A DNA stretch of 64,000 bases from Olleya marilimosa CAM030 (lineage in GTDB: Bacteria; Bacteroidota; Bacteroidia; Flavobacteriales; Flavobacteriaceae). Positions 8,141 through 18,094 of this stretch are shown one piece after another (positions within the stretch are counted from its first letter, which is position 1; each line of letters starts with the position of its first letter). The translations under genes and the position numbers were made by a program. The notes below the pieces were generated by a model that worked only from the letters and a program-made list of their open reading frames with translations, did no database searches and was not told where the DNA came from. The stretch spans positions 124,001-188,000 of the forward strand of contig NZ_JADR01000008.1 in the NCBI RefSeq assembly GCF_000518485.1, read 5' to 3'.

Positions 8141-10086
8141 AAAAAAAGAAAGTCAATTTAAGAGATTTAAAACCAAATTCAGAAGAGCAACATTCTCACG
8201 ATGATGGTCATAATCACGGTAATGGAAGTGCATTTAAAACTTATGTGCCAGCAATTATAAGTTTTACGATGCTTATGATGGGTATAGGTTTAGATTATTT
8301 TGATGTTTCTTTTTTTAAGAATTGGACTCGTATTGTTTGGTACAGTATAGCATATTTGCCTGTAGGTTTTCCAGTAGTAAAAGAGGGTTGGAATAGTATT
8401 AAAAAGGGTGATATTTTTACAGAGTTCTTTTTAATGTCTATAGCTACTATTGGTGCGTTTATAATTGGTGAATATCCAGAGGGTGTAGCAGTAATGTTGT
8501 TTTATGCAGTAGGAGAATTATTTCAAAATACAGCAGTAAATAGAGCAAAAGGAAATATTAAAGCATTATTGGATGTTAGACCAAATGAAGCTCTGGTATA
8601 TCGCAACAATAATTATGTGTCTGTAAGTCCAGAAACGGTTGAAATTGGTGAAAAAGTGCAAGTACGTGTTGGAGAAAAAATCCCTTTAGATGGTATTCTA
8701 CTTTCCGACAAAGGTTCATTCAACACAGCAGCATTAACAGGCGAAAGCAAACCTAATACGATTGTAAAAGGCGAAAAAGTATTTGCAGGTAGTATTAATT
8801 TGGATGGCGTTATAGAAATTAAAACCACTAAAGAATTTAAAGATAGTTCCATTGCTCGAATTTTGGATATGGTACAGAATGCCACAGCTCGCAAATCGAA
8901 AACAGAATTATTCATCAGGCAGTTCGCTCGAGTTTATACGCCAATAGTTGTGTTTCTAGCTATTGCGGTTACATTTTTACCCTATTTTTTTGTAGATCAT
9001 TATGTCTTTAGAGATTGGTTATATCGTGCCTTGATTTTTCTTGTAATTTCTTGTCCTTGTGCTTTAGTAATTTCTATTCCATTAGGCTATTTTGGTGGTT
9101 TGGGCGCAGCTTCAAAAAATGGAATTTTATTCAAAGGCGCTTCCTTTCTCGATGCCATGACCAAGATAAATACTTTGGTAATGGACAAAACAGGAACAGT
9201 TACTAAAGGTGTCTTTAAAATTAAAGAAGTCAAAGCAATTGGTTGGGATGAAAAAGAGTTTATGAAATACCTGATGGCGATGGAAGAACAATCCACACAT
9301 CCAATCGCAAAAGCTATTTTAGAATATAAAGATGAAGGTACAGATTATGAAGCTTCCGAAGTATCTGAAATAGCAGGAAAAGGTTTAAAAGGTATTGTGG
9401 ATGGTAAAGCTGTTTTAGTGGGTAATAAAGCCCTAATGACAGCCAATAATATTGATGTTTTAGAGGAAACAGAAACTATTGTAGAATCGATTGTTTTGGT
9501 TGCGATTGATGACAAATTCGCAGGTTATGTGGTTATTGCAGATGAATTAAAAGAGGATGCGAAAGAAACGATTACCGCATTACATAAAGTAGGTGTCAAA
9601 AATATAATGATGCTCTCTGGAGATAAGGATTCCATAACTCAAAAAGTTGCTTCCGAGTTAAATATCGAAATTGCTAAAGGTGGTTTATTACCAGAAGACA
9701 AATTGAATGAAGTTGAAATTTTAAAACAAAACCCCAATAATAAGATTGCTTTTATAGGCGATGGAATTAATGATGCACCAGTTTTAGCAGCAAGTGATGT
9801 AGGAATTGCAATGGGAGGATTGGGAAGTGATGTCGCAATTGAAACAGCAGATGTTATTATTCAAACCGACCAACCTTCAAAAGTGGTAAAAGCCATTAAA
9901 ATTGGTCGTTCAACACGTAAAATCGTTTGGCAGAATATAGGTTTGGCTTTTGGTGTAAAAGTCATTGTTTTAATTTTGGGAGCTGGTGGTTTGGCAACAA
10001 TGTGGGAAGCAGTATTTGCAGACGTAGGTGTCGCATTGTTAGCCATTTTAAATGCGGTTAGATTACAGAGGATGAGTTGGGATTGA
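8137..10086 (+). CDS. zntA: Heavy-metal P-type ATPase, Zn/Cd/Pb exporter type (PIB-2)
   Basis: A 649-residue ATP-driven inner-membrane exporter. It has no HMA domain; instead a His-rich N-terminus (HSHDDGHNHG). Membrane metal motif C306-P-C308, phosphorylation motif DKTGT (D350), the HP motif (STHPIAKAI) and GDGINDAP at about 541-548 are all present. In the last helices, a lysine in FGVKVIVLILG and the aspartate in ADVGVALLAILNAVRL match the Zn/Cd/Pb subgroup signature. This agrees with the CzcA-type pump upstream. It ends the zinc-type part of the island; the copper part begins 60 bp later. Confidence 0.92.
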   Translation: MKKKKVNLRDLKPNSEEQHSHDDGHNHGNGSAFKTYVPAIISFTMLMMGIGLDYFDVSFFKNWTRIVWYSIAYLPVGFPVVKEGWNSIKKGDIFTEFFLMSIATIGAFIIGEYPEGVAVMLFYAVGELFQNTAVNRAKGNIKALLDVRPNEALVYRNNNYVSVSPETVEIGEKVQVRVGEKIPLDGILLSDKGSFNTAALTGESKPNTIVKGEKVFAGSINLDGVIEIKTTKEFKDSSIARILDMVQNATARKSKTELFIRQFARVYTPIVVFLAIAVTFLPYFFVDHYVFRDWLYRALIFLVISCPCALVISIPLGYFGGLGAASKNGILFKGASFLDAMTKINTLVMDKTGTVTKGVFKIKEVKAIGWDEKEFMKYLMAMEEQSTHPIAKAILEYKDEGTDYEASEVSEIAGKGLKGIVDGKAVLVGNKALMTANNIDVLEETETIVESIVLVAIDDKFAGYVVIADELKEDAKETITALHKVGVKNIMMLSGDKDSITQKVASELNIEIAKGGLLPEDKLNEVEILKQNPNNKIAFIGDGINDAPVLAASDVGIAMGGLGSDVAIETADVIIQTDQPSKVVKAIKIGRSTRKIVWQNIGLAFGVKVIVLILGAGGLATMWEAVFADVGVALLAILNAVRLQRMSWD

Positions 10087-10131
10087 TTGATTAAATTTCT
10101 GTTAATTAAGATTTTGAATGTTAAAATTTTA

Positions 10132-10139
10132 TATCTTTG
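10132..10139 (+). promoter_or_regulatory. -7 promoter element (TATCTTTG) of the HYC_CC_PP gene
   Basis: It fits TAnnTTTG exactly and ends 7 bp before the ATG at 10147. The octamer and the following GCTA are identical to those at 1338-1348. The short distance decides the start: the longer frame beginning at TTG 10087 would contain its own promoter. Confidence 0.6.
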
Positions 10140-10146
10140 CTATAAT

Positions 10147-10560
10147 ATGAAACAAGTATTCCATAAAACAATGTCTTTGGCAATGGCTTTTGTAGTGTTA
10201 TGCTCTACAATGTCATTTACGCTTAATATGCATTATTGTGGAGATACTTTAGTAGAAACGGCTATATTCCATAAAGCCAAAGGTTGCGGTATGGAAATGG
10301 AAAAACCTTCTACTGAAGGATGTTCTATTACCAAGAAAAATTGTTGCGATGATAAACAATTAGCAATTGAAGGTCAAGACGAAATTCAATTACAAGTTGA
10401 CAAAATTTCTTTTGAAAAACAAGTTTTCATTGCCTCATTTGTTTATACCTATATTAACCTTTTTGAAGGTTTAGATAACAATGTATCTTCTTTTGAAGAA
10501 TACGATCCACCACTCGTCGTCAGGCAAATCTTCAAGATTGACGAGACTTATTTAATTTGA
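10147..10560 (+). CDS. HYC_CC_PP family small secreted protein
   Basis: A protein of 137 residues with a signal peptide (about residues 1-27) and the three signature motifs of the HYC_CC_PP family: HYCGDTL near residue 31, KNCCDDK near 66 and YDPPLV near 120. Other cysteines occur in GCGMEM and GCSITK. The family has no proven function but occurs beside copper-handling genes in Bacteroidota, and the Cys/Met/His content suits metal binding in the periplasm. The start is placed at ATG 10147 because a promoter lies between it and the upstream TTG at 10087. Confidence 0.75.
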   Translation: MKQVFHKTMSLAMAFVVLCSTMSFTLNMHYCGDTLVETAIFHKAKGCGMEMEKPSTEGCSITKKNCCDDKQLAIEGQDEIQLQVDKISFEKQVFIASFVYTYINLFEGLDNNVSSFEEYDPPLVVRQIFKIDETYLI

Positions 10561-10580
10561 TTTTTAAACAATAGACTGTT

Positions 10581-10613
10581 TTATCCTATGACTTTATAAT
10601 GTCATAAGGATAA
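10581..10613 (+). terminator. Hairpin after the HYC_CC_PP gene
   Basis: TTATCC-TATGAC pairs with GTCATA-A-GGATAA with one bulged base and an 8-nt loop, 20 bp after the stop. Only a short T-rich stretch follows. It may attenuate or terminate transcription before cusA, which starts at 10672. Confidence 0.4.
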
Positions 10614-10671
10614 TTTGTTGTATTCGGTGTTTTCCTAACGCCAATGTCTAACTGTTTAATAATCAAAATAT

Positions 10672-13600
10672 ATGCTTAATAAAGCAATCAAATTTCTTAT
10701 AGAGAATAAACTCGTTGCAGTTCTACTACTTGCCCTTTTTGTTGGATGGGGAACTGTAAACGCACCTTTCAATTGGGATACAGGGTTTTTACCAAGTAAT
10801 CCTGTGGCTGTTGATGCCATTCCAGATATCGGAGAAAATCAACAAATTGTATTTACAAAGTGGGATGGTCGTTCGCCACAAGATATAGAAGACCAAATCA
10901 CTTATCCATTAACGACTTCTTTACTCGGTATTCCAGGAGTAAAAACGATTCGTAGTTCGTCTATGTTCGGCTTTTCAAGTATCTATATCATTTTTGAAGA
11001 AGATGTAGAATTCTATTGGAGTCGTAGTCGTATTCTAGAAAAACTCAATTCATTACCAAGTGGTTTATTACCTGAAGGTGTTAATCCTGCTTTGGGTCCA
11101 GATGCAACAGGATTAGGACAAATATTTTGGTATACACTTGAAGGACGTGATGAAAACGGAAAAGTTACTGGTGGTTGGGATTTACACGAACTGCGTAGCA
11201 TTCAAGATTACTACGTAAAATATGCTTTATCTAGTGCAAGCGGTGTTTCTGAAGTCGCTTCTATTGGTGGTTATGTTCAGGAATATCAAGTGGATGTCAA
11301 TCCAGAGTTGATGCGTCAATATAACATTAGTTTAAACCAGATTGTAAAAGCGGTTAAAAGTAGCAATCAAGATATTGGTGCGCAGACTTTAGAAATCAAT
11401 CAAGCTGAATATTTAGTGCGTGGTTTGGGTTATGTGAAATCTGTTGAAGATATTGAAAATGCTGTAGTGACATCAGAAGATTTTACCTCAATTAAAATTA
11501 AAGACATTGGTAAAGTATCATTAGGTCCTGCAACACGAAGAGGTTTATTAGATAAAGAAGGTGCGGAAGTGGTTGGTGGTGTTGTAGTGGCACGATATGG
11601 TGCAAATCCAATGGAAGTCATTAACAATGTAAAGGCGCAAATTGAGGAACTGAAAGGTGGATTACCAACAAAAGTATTGGCAGACGGTAGAACATCTCAA
11701 TTAACAATCGTTCCTTTCTATGATCGTACCGAATTGATTCATGAAACATTAGACACGCTTAATGAAGCATTGACACTAGAAATATTAATTACCATTTTGG
11801 TTATTATTGTTATGGTTTTCAATTTAAGAGCTTCTATTTTAATTTCTGGATTGCTGCCTGTCGCCGTATTAATGGTATTTGTTACCATGAAACTGTTTAA
11901 CGTTGATGCCAATATTGTAGCCCTTTCAGGAATTGCTATTGCTATTGGAACTATGGTAGATGTAGGCGTCATTCTCGCAGAGAACATGATTCGCCATCTC
12001 GATGATAAAAAATTACGATTGCGTGACGATGGAACATCATTTACCACAGATGAAATAATTTATAATGCCACAGCCGAAGTTTCTGGAGCGATTTTAACTG
12101 CGGTATTAACCACAATTATCAGTTTTGTTCCTGTGTTTACAATGATTGGTGCAGAAGGAAAACTATTTAGACCACTTGCTTTTACCAAAACGATGGCGTT
12201 ATCAGCATCTTTGGTCATTGCATTGTTTTTAATTCCACCATTTGCAGCTTATTTATTCAGAAAAACATCACTTAAAAATTCTTTTAAGCATATTTTAAAT
12301 GGTGCTTTAATAATTGCTGGAATCGCAATTATAGGTGTTGGATATTGGTTAGGTATAATTTTAATTGCTTTTGGTGTCACAGGTTTATTGGGAGTTTCGA
12401 GAAAACTCAACAAAAAGAATAGCAATCTTGTTAATATCATCATCTCTTGTGCTGCTATTGTATTCTTACTTGCTGAATATTGGAGACCGCTAGGTTTTGA
12501 CAGAAGTATCTTCATCAACTTAATTTTTGTCGCTATCATTTGCTTCGGAATTTTAGGAATATTTTCAATTTTCAGAAGGTATTATGGACAGATTTTAAAC
12601 TGGGCTTTAGCAAACAAACTCTTGTTTTTAATGATACCAACTACCGTGCTTATTTCTGGTATTTGGATTATGAACAATACTGGAAAAGAATTTATGCCAT
12701 CTTTAAATGAAGGTTCATTTTTATTAATGCCAACCTCATTACCACATTCTGGTGTTGAAGAAAACAAAAGAGTGCTTCAACAATTAGATATGGCAGTAGC
12801 TACTATTCCAGAAATTGAAACCGTAGTTGGAAAAGCTGGTCGAACAGAATCGGCTTTAGACCCAGCACCTTTGTCGATGTATGAAAATATGATTCAATAC
12901 AAATCTGAATATATGCGAAATTCCGAAGGTAAAAGGCAACGTTACAAAGTAAATGAGGACGGTTTATTTGAATTGAAAGATGGTAGTTTATTTCATAACC
13001 AAAATATAGCAGTCAGTTCGAGTGCTTCGGCTACGCTCAGCACAGGCTCTGTCGAGAAGAAAGCGGTAAGAATTTCGACTTCTAAAAATCTAACAAATGA
13101 ACAACTAATTGAAGACGATAATGGAGAATACTACAGAAATTGGCGACCAGAAATACAATCACCAGACGATATTTGGAATGAAATCGTTAGAGTTACCAAA
13201 TTACCAGGCGTTACTTCCGCACCAAAATTACAACCCATAGAAACCAGGTTGGTTATGCTGCAAACAGGTATGCGAGCACCAATGGGAATAAAAGTAAAAG
13301 GACAAGATTTAAAACAAATTGAAGCGTTTGGTTTGCAATTGGAAAGTCTTTTAAAACAGGCAGAAGGTGTTAAGGTTGAAGCTGTTTTTGCAGATAGAAT
13401 TGTTGGTAAACCGTATTTACTCATTGATATTGATAGGGAAAAGATAGCACGTTATGGTGTGTCAATTGAAGATGTGCAAAACGTGCTAAAGGTTGCAATA
13501 GGTGGTATGGCTTTAACGCAAACGGTTGAAGGTAGAGAGCGTTATGCTGTTAGAGTACGTTATCCAAGAGAGCTGCGTGGTAACCCAGAAGATATAAAAG

Positions 13601-14457
13601 GCATTTATATTCCTGTTGAAAAAGGTAGCCCTGTTCCATTAAGTGAGTTAGCGACTATTCGCTATGAGCAAGGTCCACAAGTCATTAAAAGTGAGGACAC
13701 CTTTTTAGTCGGTTATGTATTGTTTGATAAATTAGATGGGTTTGCAGAAGTGGATGTTGTTGAAAATGCACAAGCGTTGTTTCAACAAAAAATAGATGCA
13801 GGAGAATTAACTGTTCCTAAAGGCATCAGTTATAAATTTACGGGAACTTATGAAAATCAGTTGCGAGCTGAAAAAACTTTATCAGTTGTCGTTCCATTAG
13901 CGCTTGCAATTATTTTTATCATTCTGTATTTCCAGTTCAAATCTGTTACTACTTCACTAATGGTATTTACAGGAATAACGGTTGCATTTGCAGGGGGTTT
14001 TATTATGCTATGGCTTTACGGTCAAGATTGGTTTTTCAATTTTAGTTTGTTTGGAGAAAATATGCGGGAACTTTTCAATATGAAAACCATCAATTTAAGT
14101 GTGGCGGTTTGGGTAGGTTTCATAGCCCTATTCGGTATTGCAACAGATGATGGTGTCGTAATGGCAACATACCTCACGCAAACTTTTGAGCGAGAAAAAC
14201 CTTCGGATAAAAAGAGCATAAGAACTTCCGCTTTACAAGCGGCCGAAAAACGTATTCGCCCGTGTTTAATGACTACGGTAACTACCATTTTGGCGCTGTT
14301 GCCGGTATTGACATCCACAGGAAAAGGAAGTGATATTATGATACCTATGGCAATTCCAATATTTGGAGGCATGGTTATAGACATTACCTCTTATTTTATT
14401 GTACCAGTATTATATAGCTGGAGAGAAGAGTTTAAATTGAAAAGAGCAAACAAATGA
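10672..14457 (+). CDS. cusA: CusA-type copper/silver RND efflux pump
   Basis: A 1261-residue proton-driven pump that would move Cu(I)/Ag(I) through the TolC partner encoded next. It is longer than E. coli CusA (about 1047) because of extra residues in the membrane region around 545-620 and a soluble insertion around 745-830. The three copper-site methionines of CusA are matched by M686 (MPTSLP), M736 (DPAPLSM) and M862 (VMLQTGM). The relay region is GTMVDVGVILAEN. Part of the insertion, about residues 783-796, is encoded by a palindromic repeat (13017-13058) that recurs in non-coding DNA near 49.67 kb. The stop overlaps the tolC start (ATGA). Confidence 0.9.
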   Translation: MLNKAIKFLIENKLVAVLLLALFVGWGTVNAPFNWDTGFLPSNPVAVDAIPDIGENQQIVFTKWDGRSPQDIEDQITYPLTTSLLGIPGVKTIRSSSMFGFSSIYIIFEEDVEFYWSRSRILEKLNSLPSGLLPEGVNPALGPDATGLGQIFWYTLEGRDENGKVTGGWDLHELRSIQDYYVKYALSSASGVSEVASIGGYVQEYQVDVNPELMRQYNISLNQIVKAVKSSNQDIGAQTLEINQAEYLVRGLGYVKSVEDIENAVVTSEDFTSIKIKDIGKVSLGPATRRGLLDKEGAEVVGGVVVARYGANPMEVINNVKAQIEELKGGLPTKVLADGRTSQLTIVPFYDRTELIHETLDTLNEALTLEILITILVIIVMVFNLRASILISGLLPVAVLMVFVTMKLFNVDANIVALSGIAIAIGTMVDVGVILAENMIRHLDDKKLRLRDDGTSFTTDEIIYNATAEVSGAILTAVLTTIISFVPVFTMIGAEGKLFRPLAFTKTMALSASLVIALFLIPPFAAYLFRKTSLKNSFKHILNGALIIAGIAIIGVGYWLGIILIAFGVTGLLGVSRKLNKKNSNLVNIIISCAAIVFLLAEYWRPLGFDRSIFINLIFVAIICFGILGIFSIFRRYYGQILNWALANKLLFLMIPTTVLISGIWIMNNTGKEFMPSLNEGSFLLMPTSLPHSGVEENKRVLQQLDMAVATIPEIETVVGKAGRTESALDPAPLSMYENMIQYKSEYMRNSEGKRQRYKVNEDGLFELKDGSLFHNQNIAVSSSASATLSTGSVEKKAVRISTSKNLTNEQLIEDDNGEYYRNWRPEIQSPDDIWNEIVRVTKLPGVTSAPKLQPIETRLVMLQTGMRAPMGIKVKGQDLKQIEAFGLQLESLLKQAEGVKVEAVFADRIVGKPYLLIDIDREKIARYGVSIEDVQNVLKVAIGGMALTQTVEGRERYAVRVRYPRELRGNPEDIKGIYIPVEKGSPVPLSELATIRYEQGPQVIKSEDTFLVGYVLFDKLDGFAEVDVVENAQALFQQKIDAGELTVPKGISYKFTGTYENQLRAEKTLSVVVPLALAIIFIILYFQFKSVTTSLMVFTGITVAFAGGFIMLWLYGQDWFFNFSLFGENMRELFNMKTINLSVAVWVGFIALFGIATDDGVVMATYLTQTFEREKPSDKKSIRTSALQAAEKRIRPCLMTTVTTILALLPVLTSTGKGSDIMIPMAIPIFGGMVIDITSYFIVPVLYSWREEFKLKRANK
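13017..13058. repeat. Palindromic repeat inserted in frame inside cusA
   Basis: The core CTTCGGCTACGCTCAGCACA plus GGCT (13025-13048) matches the intergenic repeat near 49.67 kb at 21 of 24 positions. It can fold (GTGCT with AGCAC) and encodes a low-complexity SSSASATLSTGSVEKK stretch unlike the rest of the protein. It looks like a mobile palindromic element tolerated within the coding sequence. Confidence 0.55.
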
Positions 14458-15671
14458 AAAGAATAATTTATACACTCATAGGTTTATTAGCTTTTAGTGT
14501 TTCTAATGCACAAGAATTAGAAACGCTTATTAATGAAGCATTAAGTAATAATCCTGAAATTCAAAAATTTGAGTTGCAATACAAAAGAGCTTCTGAAAAA
14601 GTAAACGAAGTCAATACCATTCCTAATACCGAATTTGGTGTAGGTTACTTTGTGAGCGAACCAGAAACGAGAACAGGAGCGCAACAATTTAAAATATCGG
14701 CTAAACAAATGTTGCCTTGGTTCGGAACCATTACATCGAGAGAAAATTATGTGAGTTCATTAGCGGATGCAAAATATGAAGACATTGTTATTGCAAAGCG
14801 AAAATTGATGGCTTCAGTATCACAATCCTATTATAATTTATACGCTAACAAAGCGAAACAAAGGGTGCTAACAGAAAACATTAAACTATTGGAAACCTAT
14901 GAAACATTAGCACTAACATCTGTTGAGGTTGGTAAAGCATCTGCTGTAGATGTGTTGCGATTGCAAATGCGTCAAAATGAAATGCAACAACTAAAAGATG
15001 TTTTAAGTCAACAGTTTTTAGCAGAACAAACCAATTTCAATAAGCTTTTGAACAGGAAAAATGATACTGCTGTTACTGTGGTAGATAGTTTAATGATGCC
15101 TTCAGAAGACTTTGAAATCACTACTAAAAATTTAGCCTTACACCCTGAATTACTAAAATTCGATAAACTTTATCATTCGGTAGAGCAATCCGAATTATTA
15201 AACCAAAAAGAAAGCAGTCCTATGATTGGTTTTGGCTTGGACTATATCAACGTTTCTGAAAGACCAGATATGAATTTCTCTGATAACGGTAAAGATATTG
15301 TAATGCCTATGGTTTCGGTGTCCATCCCAATTTTTAATAAAAAATATAAATCTCAAACCAAGCAAAATGAGTTAGAACAGCAAGAAATAAGAGCTCAAAA
15401 ACAAGAACGATTAAACACTTTGGAAACGCTTTTAAGTAAAGCAATTAATGAGCGTATTTCGACAAGAATAAGTTATGAGACTCAAACCAAGAACTTAAAA
15501 CAAGCCAAAGATGCAGAAGACATTTTAATCAAAAGCTACGAAACAGGAACGATTGATTTTAATGATGTTCTGGATATTCAAGAATTACAACTAAAATTTC
15601 AAATGAACCAAATAGAGTCTGTTAAGACCTACTATGTTCAGAGTACTATAATTAATTATTTAATTCAGTAA
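14454..15671 (+). CDS. cusC: TolC/CusC-family outer-membrane efflux channel
   Basis: A 405-residue outer-membrane factor with a signal peptide ending near residue 19 (SNAQ). Two long heptad-rich coiled-coil hairpins follow, at about 100-190 and 300-390, the usual duplicated TolC plan. An acidic/Leu pattern (ETLINEALSNNPEIQ) opens the mature domain. Its start overlaps the cusA stop by 4 bp, so it is the channel for CusA. The inner-membrane adaptor of the same system is about 7 kb further on (22701-24416). Confidence 0.88.
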   Translation: MKRIIYTLIGLLAFSVSNAQELETLINEALSNNPEIQKFELQYKRASEKVNEVNTIPNTEFGVGYFVSEPETRTGAQQFKISAKQMLPWFGTITSRENYVSSLADAKYEDIVIAKRKLMASVSQSYYNLYANKAKQRVLTENIKLLETYETLALTSVEVGKASAVDVLRLQMRQNEMQQLKDVLSQQFLAEQTNFNKLLNRKNDTAVTVVDSLMMPSEDFEITTKNLALHPELLKFDKLYHSVEQSELLNQKESSPMIGFGLDYINVSERPDMNFSDNGKDIVMPMVSVSIPIFNKKYKSQTKQNELEQQEIRAQKQERLNTLETLLSKAINERISTRISYETQTKNLKQAKDAEDILIKSYETGTIDFNDVLDIQELQLKFQMNQIESVKTYYVQSTIINYLIQ

Positions 15672-15674
15672 ACA

Positions 15675-18059
15675 ATGAAAATATTAAACACAATACTTCT
15701 TTTATTCCTAGCGTCAATCTCATTTGCCCAAGTAGGGACTAATGGAGATGATAGAAACGAAGAAGGAAGAAATATAAAAGAGTATAACCTCACTATAGAA
15801 GAAAATGAAATGACACTTGCTGGTGTAACTGCAAAAGGTATGACAATCAATGGTAGTATTCCTGGGCCAGTTTTAGAATTTAATGAAGGAGACCTCGCTA
15901 TTATTAATGTTACCAACAAAATGGATGAAGAAACCTCTGTGCATTGGCACGGATTAATTCTTCCTAATTTTTATGATGGTGTGCCCTATTTAACAACGCC
16001 ACCAATAAAACCTGGTACAACATTTCAATATAGAATCCCTATCAACCAATCTGGTACGTATTGGTATCATTCCCACACCATGTTACAAGAGCAGAAAGGA
16101 GTATATGGCTCAATTGTTATTCGGCCTAAAGAAAAAACATTGGAATATGATATAGATTTAGTCGTAGTTCTTTCGGATTGGACAAATGAAAAACCAATGA
16201 ATGTGCTTCGTAACCTTAAACGAGGTAACGAATGGTATCAAATTAAAAAAGGAACAGCTGTACCGTTAAGTAGAGTTATAAAAGAAGGTGCATTAGGTGC
16301 GCAATTTAAGTTTTGGCGCGATAGAATGGAAGGCGCAGATATTGCTGATATTTATTACCCTGCCTTTCTATCTAATGGTAAAAAATTGGCGGAATATCCA
16401 GAGTTTAAATCTGGAGAAAAAGTAAGACTTCGTTTTATCAACGCCTCTGCCTCATCTTATTATTGGATGGATTTTGGAGCAGGTAACCCATTAATCGTAT
16501 CAAGTGATGGTGTTGATGTCACACCAGTCAACAAAAGCAGATTTCTCTTTGGTATCGCAGAAACCTATGATGTTATAGTGACTATTCCTAACGGTATATT
16601 GGAAGTTACAGCAACCACACAAGATGGCTCTGGCAGTACATCCATTCGTTTAGGAAGTGGCAAACTTTTTCCTGCAACTGTAATAGATAGACCAGACAAA
16701 GTTGCGATGATGAAGCAAATGGCTAAAATGGATATGAAAATGGGTGCACCTGCAATGGCAGGAAATCAAAAGAAAAATACACCTGAAGCTTTAATGAAAA
16801 GGTATGGAATGCAAATGGATATGAAAGATGGCAATATGAATATGGATATGAATAATAAGATGTCGATGAAAGATGGTAAGATGGATAACCAAATGAGTAT
16901 GAAAAAGGACGACCAAAAACCTATGAATATGAATGATAATCATATGCAAATGGAAATGGACAAAAAGATGGATATGAAAAAGGATTCTATGCCAATGAAC
17001 CATAATATGTCTATGATGCAGAAAGACTCTAGGTCGTTTGATTATAATGCACGTAAAACATATTTCAACTATGATTTTTTAAAGGCAAAAGAAAATACTA
17101 CTTATAAGGAAGATTTACCTGTAAATGACCTTTTACTCAATCTAACAGGTAATATGCAACGCTATGTGTGGAGCATAAATGGTGTGCCATTATCTGAAAC
17201 CGATAAGATTAAAATTAAAGGTGGAGAGGTTACCAGAATAACCTTAAATAACTTAACAATGATGCACCATCCAATGCATCTTCATGGTCATTATTTTAGG
17301 GTTATTAATGAAAATGGAGAACGTTCGCCTTTAAAACATACGGTCAATGTGCCACCAATGCAAAAAGTGATTATTGAATTTTATAACGAAGAATATGGCG
17401 ATTGGTTTTTTCATTGCCATGTATTATATCATATGATGGGTGGTATGGCAAGAGTATTTAGTTATGACACACCAAGGGATGAAAGAATGGAAGCCTATCC
17501 AGTTCAAAAACTCATCAATGAAACAGACCATTATTATTCTTGGGGAAGAGCTCGTGCAGGTTCAAATTTCACAGAATTAAACCTTATGTCCAGTAATATT
17601 AGAAATGAATTTGGCTTGCGTGCCGAATTTGACTATGACCGAAATGCTGAAGTAGAAGTAAATTACAACCGATACTTAAATGATTGGGTGCGCGTGTATG
17701 CAGGTGTAAATACCGAAACGTCAACACCGGATTCTTATGACACGTTTAATACCGTAGGATTAGTTGGTGTTAAATATTTCACACCCTATAGATTTAATGT
17801 AGATGTGAGTATGGACCATCAATTGCGTCCAAGAATCCGTTTAGATAGAGAGCTTTTGCTATTTCCAAGACTTTTTATAGAAGGCGAATATGAATACAGA
17901 GCAGACTTTGGTTGGGTCAATGATATAGGGAATACATCCTATCAAGGTGAAACCCAATGGTTAGTTGGAGCCTCTTATATTTTATCACGAAATTTTTCAA
18001 TACAAGGCAACTATAACAACCGATACGGTTGGGGTGGCGGTCTTTTGGTAAGATTTTAA
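15675..18059 (+). CDS. Multicopper oxidase (CopA/PcoA-like) fused to a CopB-like outer-membrane barrel
   Basis: A 794-residue secreted copper oxidase, signal peptide ending near residue 18 (SFAQ). Copper ligands are visible: H90-W-H92, H132-S-H134, the H-P-M-H-L-H-G-H block at 532-539, and H580-C-H582 with H586 and M591 of the type 1 site. Residues of about 340-455 form a Met/Lys/Asp-rich insertion with many MDM and MKM units, similar to copper-binding Met-rich loops. After the oxidase, residues 625-794 alternate like beta strands, end in an aromatic residue (LVRF) and resemble PcoB/CopB barrels. Oxidase and outer-membrane anchor are thus one chain. It starts 3 bp after cusC. Confidence 0.85.
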   Translation: MKILNTILLLFLASISFAQVGTNGDDRNEEGRNIKEYNLTIEENEMTLAGVTAKGMTINGSIPGPVLEFNEGDLAIINVTNKMDEETSVHWHGLILPNFYDGVPYLTTPPIKPGTTFQYRIPINQSGTYWYHSHTMLQEQKGVYGSIVIRPKEKTLEYDIDLVVVLSDWTNEKPMNVLRNLKRGNEWYQIKKGTAVPLSRVIKEGALGAQFKFWRDRMEGADIADIYYPAFLSNGKKLAEYPEFKSGEKVRLRFINASASSYYWMDFGAGNPLIVSSDGVDVTPVNKSRFLFGIAETYDVIVTIPNGILEVTATTQDGSGSTSIRLGSGKLFPATVIDRPDKVAMMKQMAKMDMKMGAPAMAGNQKKNTPEALMKRYGMQMDMKDGNMNMDMNNKMSMKDGKMDNQMSMKKDDQKPMNMNDNHMQMEMDKKMDMKKDSMPMNHNMSMMQKDSRSFDYNARKTYFNYDFLKAKENTTYKEDLPVNDLLLNLTGNMQRYVWSINGVPLSETDKIKIKGGEVTRITLNNLTMMHHPMHLHGHYFRVINENGERSPLKHTVNVPPMQKVIIEFYNEEYGDWFFHCHVLYHMMGGMARVFSYDTPRDERMEAYPVQKLINETDHYYSWGRARAGSNFTELNLMSSNIRNEFGLRAEFDYDRNAEVEVNYNRYLNDWVRVYAGVNTETSTPDSYDTFNTVGLVGVKYFTPYRFNVDVSMDHQLRPRIRLDRELLLFPRLFIEGEYEYRADFGWVNDIGNTSYQGETQWLVGASYILSRNFSIQGNYNNRYGWGGGLLVRF

Positions 18060-18094
18060 ACAATAAACATTAATAATTAAATAAATAAAAAACA

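Noticed and set aside
10087-10146. Extended N-terminus of the HYC_CC_PP protein from TTG at 10087
   Set aside because: The stretch contains the -7 promoter element, and the signal peptide starts only at the ATG at 10147.
16791-17003. Long His-rich open frame on the minus strand within the multicopper oxidase gene
   Set aside because: It is the complement of the Met/Asp-rich insertion (ATG and GAT repeats read as CAT and ATC). No start context and no independent support.
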